Shown here in pieces: positions 17,228-26,500 of a stretch of DNA of 64,000 bases; position 1 is the stretch's first letter; every line of letters starts with the position of its first letter. The position numbers and the translations under genes are program-made. Below the pieces are notes generated by a model. It was given only the letters and a program-made list of their open reading frames with translations. It did not search any database and was not told where the DNA came from. The stretch is from positions 124,001-188,000 of the forward strand of contig DASWYA010000001.1 in assembly GCA_036405235.1 (NCBI GenBank). Direction: 5' to 3'. This DNA comes from JASLCR01 sp036405235 (lineage in GTDB: Bacteria; Patescibacteriota; Saccharimonadia; Saccharimonadales; Saccharimonadaceae).

Positions 17228-18286
17228 CTATTTACTAGCAGGTTCGACAAGCTCGTAAGTGGCTTTTGAAACGCGCTTAAACTGCGGCTTGCTCTGAAGA
17301 TTCAGAAGAATTGTTGTTTCCTTGACCTGTCGGCTTTTTAGAACGGCTTTGACGATCTCGTCTCGATGCATTGGTGCACCATTTTTCTTGAGTACATCTG
17401 TGATGATATCTGAAACAGTACCTTTGCTGTAGCCCCAGCTATCGAGTGCGTAAATACCACGTCCGATAAGTACGAAGCGCTTGTCTTTGATAAGTTCGTT
17501 ATGGATTGCCTGTGTTGTGACATCTTTACGCTTGAAATCACTGTCTTTTATCGCTCCAGCAATCTCTGAGAAGTGCATAGGCTTGCCGTTTTCAGCAAGG
17601 ATGACATAGATCTTGTCGCGAATATTCTTTGGGTTAACTGTTGGCCACTTCGTAAGGCCCCAGTGGTCGTTTAGAGTCGCAAGATTCTTTGATACACTAG
17701 CGAGCGCACGCACATGGTCTGGGTGCTCATAAGTAAGCTTCTCGTGAAGTGCTTCTGCACCAATAGGTTCGCCGTGTTCTTTGACAGCTTTAACGATTTG
17801 GTCAACATTGCCCTTTACCTTTTTCTCGTCGCCGTGTTCTTTGATACCAACAGCGTGATGGTAGTGGTCGTTCTCGCTTACTACGGTAAGGTTTGGTGCG
17901 AGTTCTGCTACGAAGCCAAGATGAGCTTTAGTAGTTGCATCAGCCTTACCATCAACGAGCTTATCGCTTAGATCAGTTACGCGTGCTACTCGACCATTCT
18001 CTGAAAGGTGTCTTGTGATAACTCGCTCAACGTCATGTACAGAGCTGACTTTTCCTTCTTCTGCGGCCATTTTTAGGCGGATCAAGATGGCTTTTTCAAG
18101 CTGGCGAACACGTTCGCGGGTGATACCAAGGAGTTCACCAATTTGCTCTAGAGTTTCTTTTCGGTCGAATAGTCCGAAACGACGAGTAACAATCTCTTTT
18201 TCACGATCCTGCTCAATAATGCCGAGTACGTCGTCGACAGCCTTCTTTAAGGTTGCGGGTGCATCATTTTTTACAGTTTCGTCCAT
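17228..18286 (-). CDS. Sigma-70 region 4 protein with HARE-HTH-like repeats
   Basis: The 352-residue product (MDETVKNDAPAT...) has a sigma region 4 helix-turn-helix at about 25-65 (EIVTRRFGLF, TLEQIGELLGITRERVRQLE), followed by several winged-helix HARE-HTH/RpoE-delta-like units (about 165-225, 235-290, 295-345). It lacks sigma regions 2 and 3, so it is not a complete sigma factor; it may modulate RNA polymerase or bind promoters. The start is set at 18286 because a perfect promoter (18345-18373) would overlap any longer frame starting at 18373. Confidence 0.82.
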   Translation of the reverse strand: MDETVKNDAPATLKKAVDDVLGIIEQDREKEIVTRRFGLFDRKETLEQIGELLGITRERVRQLEKAILIRLKMAAEEGKVSSVHDVERVITRHLSENGRVARVTDLSDKLVDGKADATTKAHLGFVAELAPNLTVVSENDHYHHAVGIKEHGDEKKVKGNVDQIVKAVKEHGEPIGAEALHEKLTYEHPDHVRALASVSKNLATLNDHWGLTKWPTVNPKNIRDKIYVILAENGKPMHFSEIAGAIKDSDFKRKDVTTQAIHNELIKDKRFVLIGRGIYALDSWGYSKGTVSDIITDVLKKNGAPMHRDEIVKAVLKSRQVKETTILLNLQSKPQFKRVSKATYELVEPASK

Positions 18287-18344
18287 GCTCTTTCGCCTCT
18301 CTGTCCCACCGATAATACGTTTTATGTAATTAGCATTTTCATAA

Positions 18345-18373
18345 ATTATAGAACATATGCCATAGAATGTCAA
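18345..18373 (-). promoter_or_regulatory. Perfect consensus promoter TTGACA-17-TATAAT
   Basis: On the minus strand TTGACA (18368-18373) and TATAAT (18345-18350) are separated by exactly 17 bp. It drives the region-4/HARE-HTH gene with a leader of about 50 nt and shows that the main sigma factor of this organism recognises the standard consensus. Confidence 0.9.
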
Positions 18374-18495
18374 TAACTTTATGATCTAAACATAATTATA
18401 GCACATATTAGACGCTTATGGTAAATCATATTTTCGGGCTTTATCTATTAACAAAAGATGACAAAGCTAGGTTATGAAACTCGAAGATAACTATC

Positions 18496-19221
18496 TTATG
18501 GATAGTAGTGTAGATCAGGATTATCTGGGCAAGGGCCTTGGGAAATCTCTCGTGACGCACTAGTGCTGTGATAGGCGATGTCGGTGAAATCACCTGCTCT
18601 ACCCTCGAGGCAGTACTCGCTAGCAACTCCATTTGGCACCTGGGTCGGCTCAGGTAATGAGGTATTTGTGCCACTCAGTACGAGCGGAAATGAGCCACCT
18701 TGGACTTCAAACTGGGAGATCATTGTCTCTACGTTAGAACACAGGCTGCCGCAATTTGCACGGAGATAATCGGTGGTAATAGGAGATGGGCTCCAAATCA
18801 TGTTGGAGCTACTAGTGCCTTTGACGTGGATTTTGGCGCCGCCATTCTTGCCATTGAACACGCAGGCGGTGTTGTCGCTACTTTCGAGGTTGGCGTTGCA
18901 GGTATTGAGGAATAATTGAGCGTTTTGGTCTGAAGTAAGTTCGTCGTATACACCGACTGACGGTGCATTTGTGTATAGTGTGAGAGCGACATTTTCGGAG
19001 CTGGCAAAATCTGTACCAGCCAGATTTGGAGGGTAGGTATTTTTAAAATTCTTATAAGAACTCAAGCCTGCTGTTGCTTGCTGGATGTCACTTTTTACGG
19101 AAGTGTTAGCGGTATTGTGCTGCCAAGAGCCGTAGCTAATAATCGTGACGCCTGCAAGAATGCCCACAACTACAATAACCACCAAAAGCTCCACTACCGT
19201 GAACCCAAGTACACGCTTCAT
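18496..19221 (-). CDS. Type IV pilin-like protein (prepilin)
   Basis: The 241-residue protein begins MKRVLGFTVVELLVVIVVVG, a six-residue leader with the cleavage Gly followed by the Phe/Glu-5 pilin helix. The remainder (about 30-241) is an extracellular domain with at least six Cys that could form disulfides. It is longer than the other two pilins in this window and has a different head. TAAAAT on the minus strand ends 6 nt before the ATG. It follows topA on the same strand, 27 bp away. Confidence 0.85.
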   Translation of the reverse strand: MKRVLGFTVVELLVVIVVVGILAGVTIISYGSWQHNTANTSVKSDIQQATAGLSSYKNFKNTYPPNLAGTDFASSENVALTLYTNAPSVGVYDELTSDQNAQLFLNTCNANLESSDNTACVFNGKNGGAKIHVKGTSSSNMIWSPSPITTDYLRANCGSLCSNVETMISQFEVQGGSFPLVLSGTNTSLPEPTQVPNGVASEYCLEGRAGDFTDIAYHSTSASREISQGPCPDNPDLHYYP

Positions 19222-19248
19222 AGAGTCATTTTAACATAAGTGGGATGA

Positions 19249-21570
19249 TTATTTTTTGCGGGTCGTCCGTCGTCCACGGCCTTTTTTGGCGGGAGCTTCG
19301 GCAAGTATTTTCTTTGCTTGCTCGTGAGTGATCTTCTTTGGATCCTCGTCTTTAGGAATCTTGGCATTTTTAGTGCCATCTGTGATGTATGGACCGAAGC
19401 GACCATTGAGAACTTTTATGCCATCGCCAAAATCAGCAATGTTTTTTTCTGCTTCAGCCTTTAGTTTTTCAGCATATAGCTCGAGTGCTTTCTCGAGAGT
19501 AATATCGTGCGGGTCATCTTCTTTGAGGCTGACATAGAGTGGTTTGGTCGTTTTGGTCTTGGTGCCGATCTGAATAAACGGACCGAAGCGACCGACATTT
19601 GCGCGGATATCTTTCCCGTCTGCAGTCTGACCAACGATTCGTGGGAGTTTAAATGCCTCAAGCGCTTCTTCTAAAGTAACCGTATCAAGCTTTGCGCCTT
19701 TAGGTAGTGGCGCAAATTGTGGCTTTTCTTCGTCATCCTGATGGCCAAGCTGAAGCATTGGTCCGAAACGACCAAAGCGTGCAAAGATTGGCTTTGAAGT
19801 CTTTGGGTCGATACCTACTTCCCTATTTGTGCCGACGGTTGACCGATCGATGCCGCCTGATTGCTCAATAAGCTTGTGGAATGGATCGTAGAAATCTTGT
19901 AGCATTTTATTGCGATCTAGTTTGTTGTCAGCGATATCGTCGAAGTGCTCTTCGACGCTTGCGGTAAATCCGTAATCAACAACTTGTTCGAAATGATCCT
20001 CTAGAAAGCTGGCAATAAGCTCGCCGCTTGGTGTGGGGATAAGTTTGCCACGAGTTGCACCGGTTTTTTCTTCGACTTCTGAGCGTTCTACTCCGCTGTC
20101 GAGGAGTTCAAGTACGATGACTTGGCGCGGGGCACCTTCTCCATCGCCTTTTTCTACATAGCCGCGCGTCTGAATAGTGTCGATAATAGTAGCGTATGTG
20201 CTCGGTCGACCAATACCAAGATCCTCTAGTTTTTTAACGAGACTTCCTTCTGTGAAGCGGGCTGGCGGCTTTGCGAAGACCTGACGAGCGGTAATTTCAC
20301 TTTTTTCTACTGTGTCGCCAGATGTAAGCGCTGGAAGAATTTCTTCTTTAGAGGTGCCGTAAACGCGAAGGAATCCGTCAAAGACGATAACTTCGCCCTT
20401 TGCCTCAAAGACATGAGAGGATGTAGAAATAGCAAGCGTGATGGTGGTTTTTTCAAGCTTTGCTGGACTCATCTGGCTGGCGAGGGTACGCCTGCGAATG
20501 AGATCGTATAGCTTCTGATCATACTCGTTGTTGCTTGCTGTCTCAAGCGTCATATCAGTCGGGCGGATTGCCTCGTGAGCTTCTTGGGCGCTGGCATTTT
20601 TCGTTTTGAATTTGCGTACAGTTGAGTATTCTGGGCCATACAGACGTTTAATGAAGTCAGTTGCAGCCGCAATGGCCTGGCCAGAGAGGTTGACGCTGTC
20701 CGTTCGCATATAGGTAATCTTACCGTCTTGATAGAGCTTCTGTGCGGCTGTCATGGTTGCCTTTGAGCCAAAGCCAAGCTTGGAGTTTGCTTCTTGTTGC
20801 AGTGTACTTGTAGTGAATGGTGCACCCGGGTTGCGAGTGCCAGGGCTTTTTGTGACGTCGGTTACGCTAAAACTAGCATCTTTAAGGCTCTCGAGGAACG
20901 CTTTCGCTTCCTCCTCGGTGTCAAAACGTTGGCTAAGCTCTGCTTTGAACTCCTGATTGTCGTGATAAAACACTGCCGATACCTTAAATTGGCTGCTACC
21001 TTCAAAGGCTTTGATCTCATTTTCACGCTCGACAAGTAGACGCACGGCCGGGCTTTGTACGCGACCAGCGGATTTTCCGCCCGGCACTTTCTGCCATACA
21101 ACTGGCGAAAGCTCGAAGCCTACAATACGATCAAGGATCTGGCGGGCCTGCTGCGCTCGTACAAGGTTCATATCTACTGTACGTGGATGCTTGATAGCTT
21201 CTTCGATAGCTGGCTTGGTAATTTCATGAAATACGATACGCTTAGTCGTTTTTGGATCAAGCTTCAGCACTTCACAAAGATGCCATGCAATGGCTTCCCC
21301 TTCGCGGTCTTCATCGGTTGCGAGCCAGATAGTCTCGGCGCTTTTTGCAGCCTTCTTTAGCTCTGTGATGACTTTCTTTTTCTCAGGATCGACTTCGTAG
21401 GTTGTCTGGAAGTTATTCTTTATATCAACTGGCGGTGTGCCGTCTTTAGTCTTCTTAGGAATTGAGCGAATATGGCCAATACTTGAGAGCACGTGAAAAT
21501 CCTTACCGAGGTATTTCTCGATCGTTTTGGCTTTTGCCGGACTCTCTACTATTACTAAATTCTTGCTCAT
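19249..21570 (-). CDS. topA: DNA topoisomerase I
   Basis: A 773-residue type IA topoisomerase. The TOPRIM acidic residues are E9 and D86/D88/E90 (TDEDREGE); the catalytic tyrosine is Y287 in GKITYMRTDS. After the core, three glycine-rich C-terminal repeats (RFGRFGPMLQ, NVGRFGPFIQ, LNGRFGPYIT) replace the Zn-finger cysteines seen in E. coli, and a basic tail KKGRGRRTTRKK ends the protein. It relaxes negative supercoils. AGGAAA upstream and a TTGCAT-16-TAGTAT promoter on the minus strand fit the annotated start. Confidence 0.95.
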   Translation of the reverse strand: MSKNLVIVESPAKAKTIEKYLGKDFHVLSSIGHIRSIPKKTKDGTPPVDIKNNFQTTYEVDPEKKKVITELKKAAKSAETIWLATDEDREGEAIAWHLCEVLKLDPKTTKRIVFHEITKPAIEEAIKHPRTVDMNLVRAQQARQILDRIVGFELSPVVWQKVPGGKSAGRVQSPAVRLLVERENEIKAFEGSSQFKVSAVFYHDNQEFKAELSQRFDTEEEAKAFLESLKDASFSVTDVTKSPGTRNPGAPFTTSTLQQEANSKLGFGSKATMTAAQKLYQDGKITYMRTDSVNLSGQAIAAATDFIKRLYGPEYSTVRKFKTKNASAQEAHEAIRPTDMTLETASNNEYDQKLYDLIRRRTLASQMSPAKLEKTTITLAISTSSHVFEAKGEVIVFDGFLRVYGTSKEEILPALTSGDTVEKSEITARQVFAKPPARFTEGSLVKKLEDLGIGRPSTYATIIDTIQTRGYVEKGDGEGAPRQVIVLELLDSGVERSEVEEKTGATRGKLIPTPSGELIASFLEDHFEQVVDYGFTASVEEHFDDIADNKLDRNKMLQDFYDPFHKLIEQSGGIDRSTVGTNREVGIDPKTSKPIFARFGRFGPMLQLGHQDDEEKPQFAPLPKGAKLDTVTLEEALEAFKLPRIVGQTADGKDIRANVGRFGPFIQIGTKTKTTKPLYVSLKEDDPHDITLEKALELYAEKLKAEAEKNIADFGDGIKVLNGRFGPYITDGTKNAKIPKDEDPKKITHEQAKKILAEAPAKKGRGRRTTRKK

Positions 21571-21792
21571 GGTTATATTTCCTAGCTAATCACAATTAGC
21601 CTATACTACGCAACTTTGAAAAAAATGCAACAATGAAGATATTGACAGTAAATCAAACCAGTAGCATTATAAGTACAAGCGCGTTATTCGTATCTTGTTA
21701 AATCAATTGACGACATACAAATAATACGCATAGATATCTGTACATAATTGCCAAGTTCGGTCCTCGGCCTATTTGACGCTTATTAGCAGATA

Positions 21793-21820
21793 TTGACAAA
21801 ATATAAAAATAATGTATAAT
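21793..21820 (+). promoter_or_regulatory. Promoter TTGACA-16-TATAAT
   Basis: TTGACA at 21793-21798 and TATAAT at 21815-21820. The predicted start (about 21827) lies only a few bases before the ATG at 21831, and the AGGGAG that looks like a ribosome site overlaps the region just after the -10, so it would largely be excluded from the RNA. Confidence 0.75.
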
Positions 21821-21830
21821 AGGGAGTTAT

Positions 21831-22091
21831 ATGACAAGTCGATTTGAAGGTCCAACACCAAGCTCTGGGATTTCACGCGACCCAATAGTGGTAACAAGTG
21901 AAGTTGCGGAGATTAGAGCGCAACTTGATCGCATGGGACAAAAAGATCCAAACTATGAACCACGAAGAGATTACTATTATGTGGTATCTCAAAATGAGAC
22001 CGAGCATAGCGAGGCGCAGTCGAGGGCGCTAGGTGGTAATGCATTAAACAAGCTTCAAGGTAGTCCAGCTCCTCGCCTTCCAACTTTATAA
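21831..22091 (+). CDS. Small hydrophilic hypothetical protein
   Basis: An 86-residue protein rich in polar and charged residues (SEVAEIRAQLDRMGQKDPNYEPRRDYYYVV), no TM, no recognised family. The strong promoter placed almost at the ATG supports expression. Its stop is 1 nt from the convergent dprA stop. The 220 bp upstream, towards topA, hold further TTGAC-like boxes but no other gene that I can support. Confidence 0.6.
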   Translation: MTSRFEGPTPSSGISRDPIVVTSEVAEIRAQLDRMGQKDPNYEPRRDYYYVVSQNETEHSEAQSRALGGNALNKLQGSPAPRLPTL

Positions 22092-22092
22092 C

Positions 22093-22950
22093 CTAGCGAA
22101 TTGTCCACTGATTTGCACCGAGACTTCGTATAGTTCCGGCCAGTTCAAGCATCGTCAATGTTGTTGATAAAGCCGTGGCCGATATATTTAATTTTTGCTG
22201 TAAATCATCTCCATCACGTGTGCCTTCTGCAATAAGAGCGATGACGTTAGATTCTAATGGTGAATTTCCGAGAGGCAATGTAGTCTGTGTCTCTGCTAGT
22301 GTTGGAGCAATAACTTCGAGCACTTCACTGCTGCTCGAGATAGGTGTAGCTCCTTGTTTTATAAGCTGATTGCAGCCAATGCTCATTGGGCTGGTGATAT
22401 TGCCAGGCACGACGAATACTTCTTTACCCTGTTCGAGAGCATGCATGGCAGTGTTGAGCGTGCCGCTACGACTAGCTGCTTCTGTAATAATAACTGCGTC
22501 GCTAAGTCCACTGACGAGGCGATTTCTCTCAAGAAAGTAGTGTGGTCTGGCTTGTTCGTTTTCTTGGTACTCACTGAGTACTGCTCCGCCTTCTTTGACG
22601 ATTTGCTCTGCGAGCGCCTTGTGAGAGCTTGGATAGATTCGTGGTAGACCACAGCCAAGAACAGCCAGTGTCGTGCCGCCAGCTTCGAGTGCTGCTCTGT
22701 GGGCGATGCTATCAACACCGAGTGCAAGACCACTGACGATTATGACACCACGCTTTGCTAGCTCGTACGCCAACATATGCGTTACCTCTTTACCATACGT
22801 GGTTGGCTTGCGTGTGCCGACGATCGCGACGCTGGGTTGTCTTTGTTCTGGCAGAGATCCAATATAACTCAATGATTGTGGTGGCTTTGCAATAGAATGT
22901 AGTATCTGGAGGTAGGGGCTGTCTTGGGGAGAAATTCTATTGATTTTCAT
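22093..22950 (-). CDS. dprA: DNA processing protein DprA
   Basis: The product (285 residues from ATG 22950; GTG 22977 also possible) shows the DprA Rossmann core: VAIVGTRKPTTYG, VIIVSGLALGVDSIAHRAAL, TLAVLGCGLPRIYPSSHK, FLERNRLVSGLSDAVIITEAA and a C-terminal winged-helix-like tail. DprA loads RecA on incoming single-stranded DNA during natural transformation, consistent with the pilin genes. The -35 TTGACA on the minus strand (22980-22985) places a poor -10 (GAAACT) 6 nt before ATG 22950. A 15-bp palindrome overlaps this -35. Confidence 0.92.
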   Translation of the reverse strand: MKINRISPQDSPYLQILHSIAKPPQSLSYIGSLPEQRQPSVAIVGTRKPTTYGKEVTHMLAYELAKRGVIIVSGLALGVDSIAHRAALEAGGTTLAVLGCGLPRIYPSSHKALAEQIVKEGGAVLSEYQENEQARPHYFLERNRLVSGLSDAVIITEAASRSGTLNTAMHALEQGKEVFVVPGNITSPMSIGCNQLIKQGATPISSSSEVLEVIAPTLAETQTTLPLGNSPLESNVIALIAEGTRDGDDLQQKLNISATALSTTLTMLELAGTIRSLGANQWTIR

Positions 22951-22970
22951 AAGAAAAGTTTCGAAAAGTA

Positions 22971-22985
22971 TTGACACAGTGTCAA
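22971..22985. promoter_or_regulatory. Perfect 15-bp palindrome TTGACACAGTGTCAA over divergent -35 boxes
   Basis: The palindrome places a TTGACA -35 box on each strand: one for dprA (minus) and one for the structured RNA (plus). A dimeric regulator could bind it and control both, or the symmetry may simply be two overlapping -35 elements. Confidence 0.6.
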
Positions 22986-22999
22986 ATGTGTGTTAATAT
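22971..22999 (+). promoter_or_regulatory. Promoter TTGACA-17-TAATAT of the structured RNA
   Basis: TTGACA 22971-22976 and TAATAT 22994-22999 with 17-bp spacing. Predicted start about 23006-23007. Confidence 0.75.
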
Positions 23000-23006
23000 G
23001 GTGAAC

Positions 23007-23320
23007 GATTGGCTGGAGAAACCCTGCGAGGTCCAGTCAAACGCACCTTATACCCCCTATTCTAACTTATGTTAGAGTGCGCGTCATGTGCTTCGTGGTA
23101 TTCTACCCTCCACCATGAAGTCGCTAGAAAGCATGACGGGCATACTAACCCCTTTAACCCTATTTCATGATGGTGCATTAAAGTGATTATTCAGTAATGA
23201 GTTTCGGCTCAGGCGTCCAGTTTCCGTGGAGTTATCTGCGAACGCTTCACTTGCACGATCAGGGTGGTTGAAGGGTAAAACGAGGCCAGGTGATGCCCAC
23301 CCTTACCTGGTCTCTTTTTA
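23007..23320 (+). ncRNA. Highly structured non-coding RNA, about 315 nt, class not recognised
   Basis: The segment has its own promoter and terminator, contains no convincing ORF, and is full of local helices: GGCTGGA/TCCAGTC near the 5' end, ACGCAC/GTGCGC enclosing TCTAAC-TTAT-GTTAGA, and CGTCATG/CATGACG enclosing CTTCGTGG/CCACCATGAAG, then a GAG-TTTCG-CTC type hairpin. The 13-mer at 23140-23152 recurs in the pilin leader (2576-2588). I looked for tmRNA, RNase P, 6S and SRP signatures and did not find them. A housekeeping RNA too divergent to recognise by eye remains possible. Confidence 0.6.
23282..23320 (+). terminator. Rho-independent terminator
   Basis: GAGGCCAGGT...ACCTGGTCTC stem of 10 pairs followed by TTTTTA ends the structured RNA. 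The next 180 bp to 23501 contain no gene that I can see, only the promoter of the following CDS. Confidence 0.85.
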
Positions 23321-23464
23321 TTGTCTAAAAAGAATTTTGTATTATGATAAGATTTTTTGCGTATTCCTGGCACTTTTCACTGAATACGACCCTTCTAGCT
23401 CCTGTTCGCTAATTGGGCGGAGTCTTGTTGAAATAAGGTAGATAACGGTCCATTCTTACACTCA

Positions 23465-23493
23465 TTGCAAATATTATGTATTTATGATATAAT
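23465..23493 (+). promoter_or_regulatory. Leaderless promoter TTGCAA-17-TATAAT
   Basis: TTGCAA 23465-23470 and TATAAT 23488-23493; the ATG at 23502 falls at the expected transcription start. Confidence 0.75.
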
Positions 23494-23501
23494 AAACTGA
23501 T

Positions 23502-26500
23502 ATGTCAAAAGATACTGTGTCTGAGGCTCTTAGTGGTATTCTCCGAAAAGGTGACACCCTTGATGCTCATGATAAGCGACTGAGGATGCGATCGCAGATG
23601 GGAAAAGCTGGCTTGTGTGGGGCTATTCCTGGTGCTGTGCATGGACTTTCTAGCTGGACAAGTTTTACTGCTGTAGAGGGCTTAGTTACACCGGCGCTTC
23701 TAGCGGGAGTTTTGGGCGCTGGTGTGTCGTATTCGGGACATCGGGTGACAAAACGTAGAATAAAACACGCAGAGACGCTTCAACAAGCTATACGCAATGA
23801 AATAGATGAGACTGTAGATGTGTTTCGAGTATTTCGGCATCAATCGGGCAAGCGTTTTTCGCAGGATCACGAACTGGTGTTGCGCTGGTATGGACTTGAC
23901 CATATGGGCAAGCAAGCGTTGTCGTCGGATATGGCTGAGCGCATGCGTCATGTGGCTGATTTTGCGGATAAGCACGAGATTCCTTGCATTCAGGTAGACG
24001 CTAAGCTATTCCCTGACGAAGAGTCGGAGGAAGGTGGAGCACTTACAGAGTATACTTTGATTGAGGATGAGTATGCGCCAGATGCAACTGTCGATGTTTC
24101 ACCAGATACGTTACGTGAGTTGGCTGCCGAGCTAGTCAGCGACCAGCAAAGCTTCTTGGCTGATGCGATTATTAAGCAGCTACAAGATCCTCTTTTAGAT
24201 AAGCTTTTTGCGCAGTACAAGGCAACTAAGCATCCTGAACTGCGCTCAAAGGTGCTCGCGCATGTACGTGCAGCGATCGAGCGCGACGGCGATACTATCG
24301 AGATGCAGACCGAGATGGTCGGTATGGATCGATTTTCTAACCGCGCTATTGTGCGTCACCAGCTAAATGGTGGTACGGTACAGGCATTTTCGGAATCAAG
24401 GCATCCTATGACGGGGCTTAATGGGGTCCGCTACACTGGGGAGCGATCACTTGCCTCTTTTGCTGGTTTCGGATCGCGAGAGGAAATGGTAGCAATGCTA
24501 AAAACTACCGATATTGCTACTATTTCGGACAAGCAGCTCCTGAGAGCGGCACTCTATGATCTACTTTACAATGCCGCTGACACAGCTGACATAGCTGCTC
24601 TGAGTCATAATACTAGTGATGTCGCACCGGATGAGACAGCGTCATTATTTATGCGGCTGGCTGACAGAGATAAGTCTGTTGATACTATAACGCGTGGCAA
24701 ATTGGTTCGTGCATTTGCTGGTATAGCTATTATTGGGGGCTCATTTGTTGCAGGGCATCTGGCGGGATATGGTGTCTACGAGCATCAAGCTGCCAATCGG
24801 AAAGCAGAGGAAGAAGCGTGCAAAGAGTATGCTGGTACGCATTATGATTTTTTCGAAGATGGTGGAAGTGTAGTATCTTGTGAAATCGACGAAGATGTAC
24901 TGCGGCGGTATCGCGAGATTTACCCAGCAAGTAGGTTTCAACTGGGGGCGGAATCACTCGTGAGTGGAGTGCATGAAGCAGACATGACTGTTTCGTCGCA
25001 GCTAGCCACTTTTCTTATAAACGGTATCGGCGTAGAAAATCTCACGAAGCTTTTTCCGATATATGATGGTGATGTCTCACAAGAATGGATTGAAGAGGTT
25101 GGGAAAAAACTGCATGGCTTTGTGCCTGAGGTATATGCTTCGTCAAGTAGTGAAAAGTTTATTGGCGATGTGAGCAATACCTCAAATAAAGTACTGTTTA
25201 CCGTTACTTCATTGTCTGCGGATGTGTCGACTAAAGGATACTGGCAAAATTCAATGAACGTTGCGTTGAATGCCAGTAGGACTCTCCAGGACAGAGGGCA
25301 TATACGTTTTAGTGGCGTGCCGATAGGCGGTGAATCGGAACTGCCTCTAAACCTTGCGTCACAGCAGACTGATATCGAACAGCTTAATCCTGAATACATG
25401 GTAGAGACGCCGTACCTAGGCTTTGATGAGTTTGGAACACAGGACGTGGACCTCCCGGTTATTATGGGTGGCACGATCGTGGGCGCGCGTTATGTTGATA
25501 AAGCGAATCCGTCTGAGTATATTCCGGCGGATATATCTCGAATAGGCAGCCAGTACTTCACCAATACAGAGCAAAATATTGTAGATCATGTGAAAAATAT
25601 GGAGCAACCCGTTTTGCAGTACTGGGTAAAGTCTGATGGTGATCAAATTCACGCCCAGCCGCTTCGAGTATACGATGACAACCAAGAAGGGTTGAGTAAA
25701 AGTGATCAGCGCGAAATCGCCAGTCAGGTACGACAAGAGCTTGGGCTTGCCAGTGATGCCTCTGATGAAGAAGTGTATAAGGTGATTAAGTCGAAACTGT
25801 ATGCGTATGAGCCGTTTAAATATGCAGGCGTAGACCAGTATGTTTCGTTGGCTCCTAAAGCAAAAGGTAAAGATATTATCGAAGAAGTCGGCGCGGTGAT
25901 TGCTCACCTAGAAGCGCTCAACTGTAATGTGGCTGCAGCAAGCTTCCTGACTGCTACACTGGACTCGTCAGAAAACTATAATCTCATGACTGGCTATCGT
26001 GATAATGGAGATGGTAAGTTAGTTCAACAAGAAGCGCACGCGTGGGTAGTGGATGGAGACGGCTCAATCGTTGATCCGACTCCAAGCACATTTGCTCCAG
26101 GTGTTGAGCCGCGCGAGAAGATAGATGAAGCTTTGCCTGAGTCATCATCCAAGAGTGGTGATTTCCCTTTTGGCCTGAGTGCGGGCGTATTGCTTGGTGC
26201 GGCATGTATGGCGGTGGGCTGGAAACGTCGACAAGATCTTCAGCGGATGAGTGACAGTGCGCGAACCAAGCTCACTCTTGCCTACTCTGGTGTGCATGAA
26301 GCACATGAAGCGATCCAATTTGCTCGCTATGCGCGACCGGGTACGACATCTCTATCTGCCGATTCGCAACGACGCTATACCGTGGATGAACTGCTGCGTG
26401 AACCGCCAGTGTTAAAGACGGAAAGGCCTGCCTCGCGCTTTAGTGGCCGCGCACTGTTGAAGGTCAATCGAAAAGCAATGGCTAGACATCGCGCGACACA

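Noticed and set aside
18287..18373. Longer start for the sigma-4/HARE-HTH protein
   Set aside because: A perfect promoter lies inside this extension, so the mRNA would not contain it.
23007..23320. Possible RNase P, tmRNA, 6S or SRP RNA
   Set aside because: AGGGTAAAACGAGG near the 3' end faintly recalls an RNase P element, but the universal GGAAAGTCC and ACAGAAA regions, a tRNA-like end, and the SRP tip are all missing; left unclassified.
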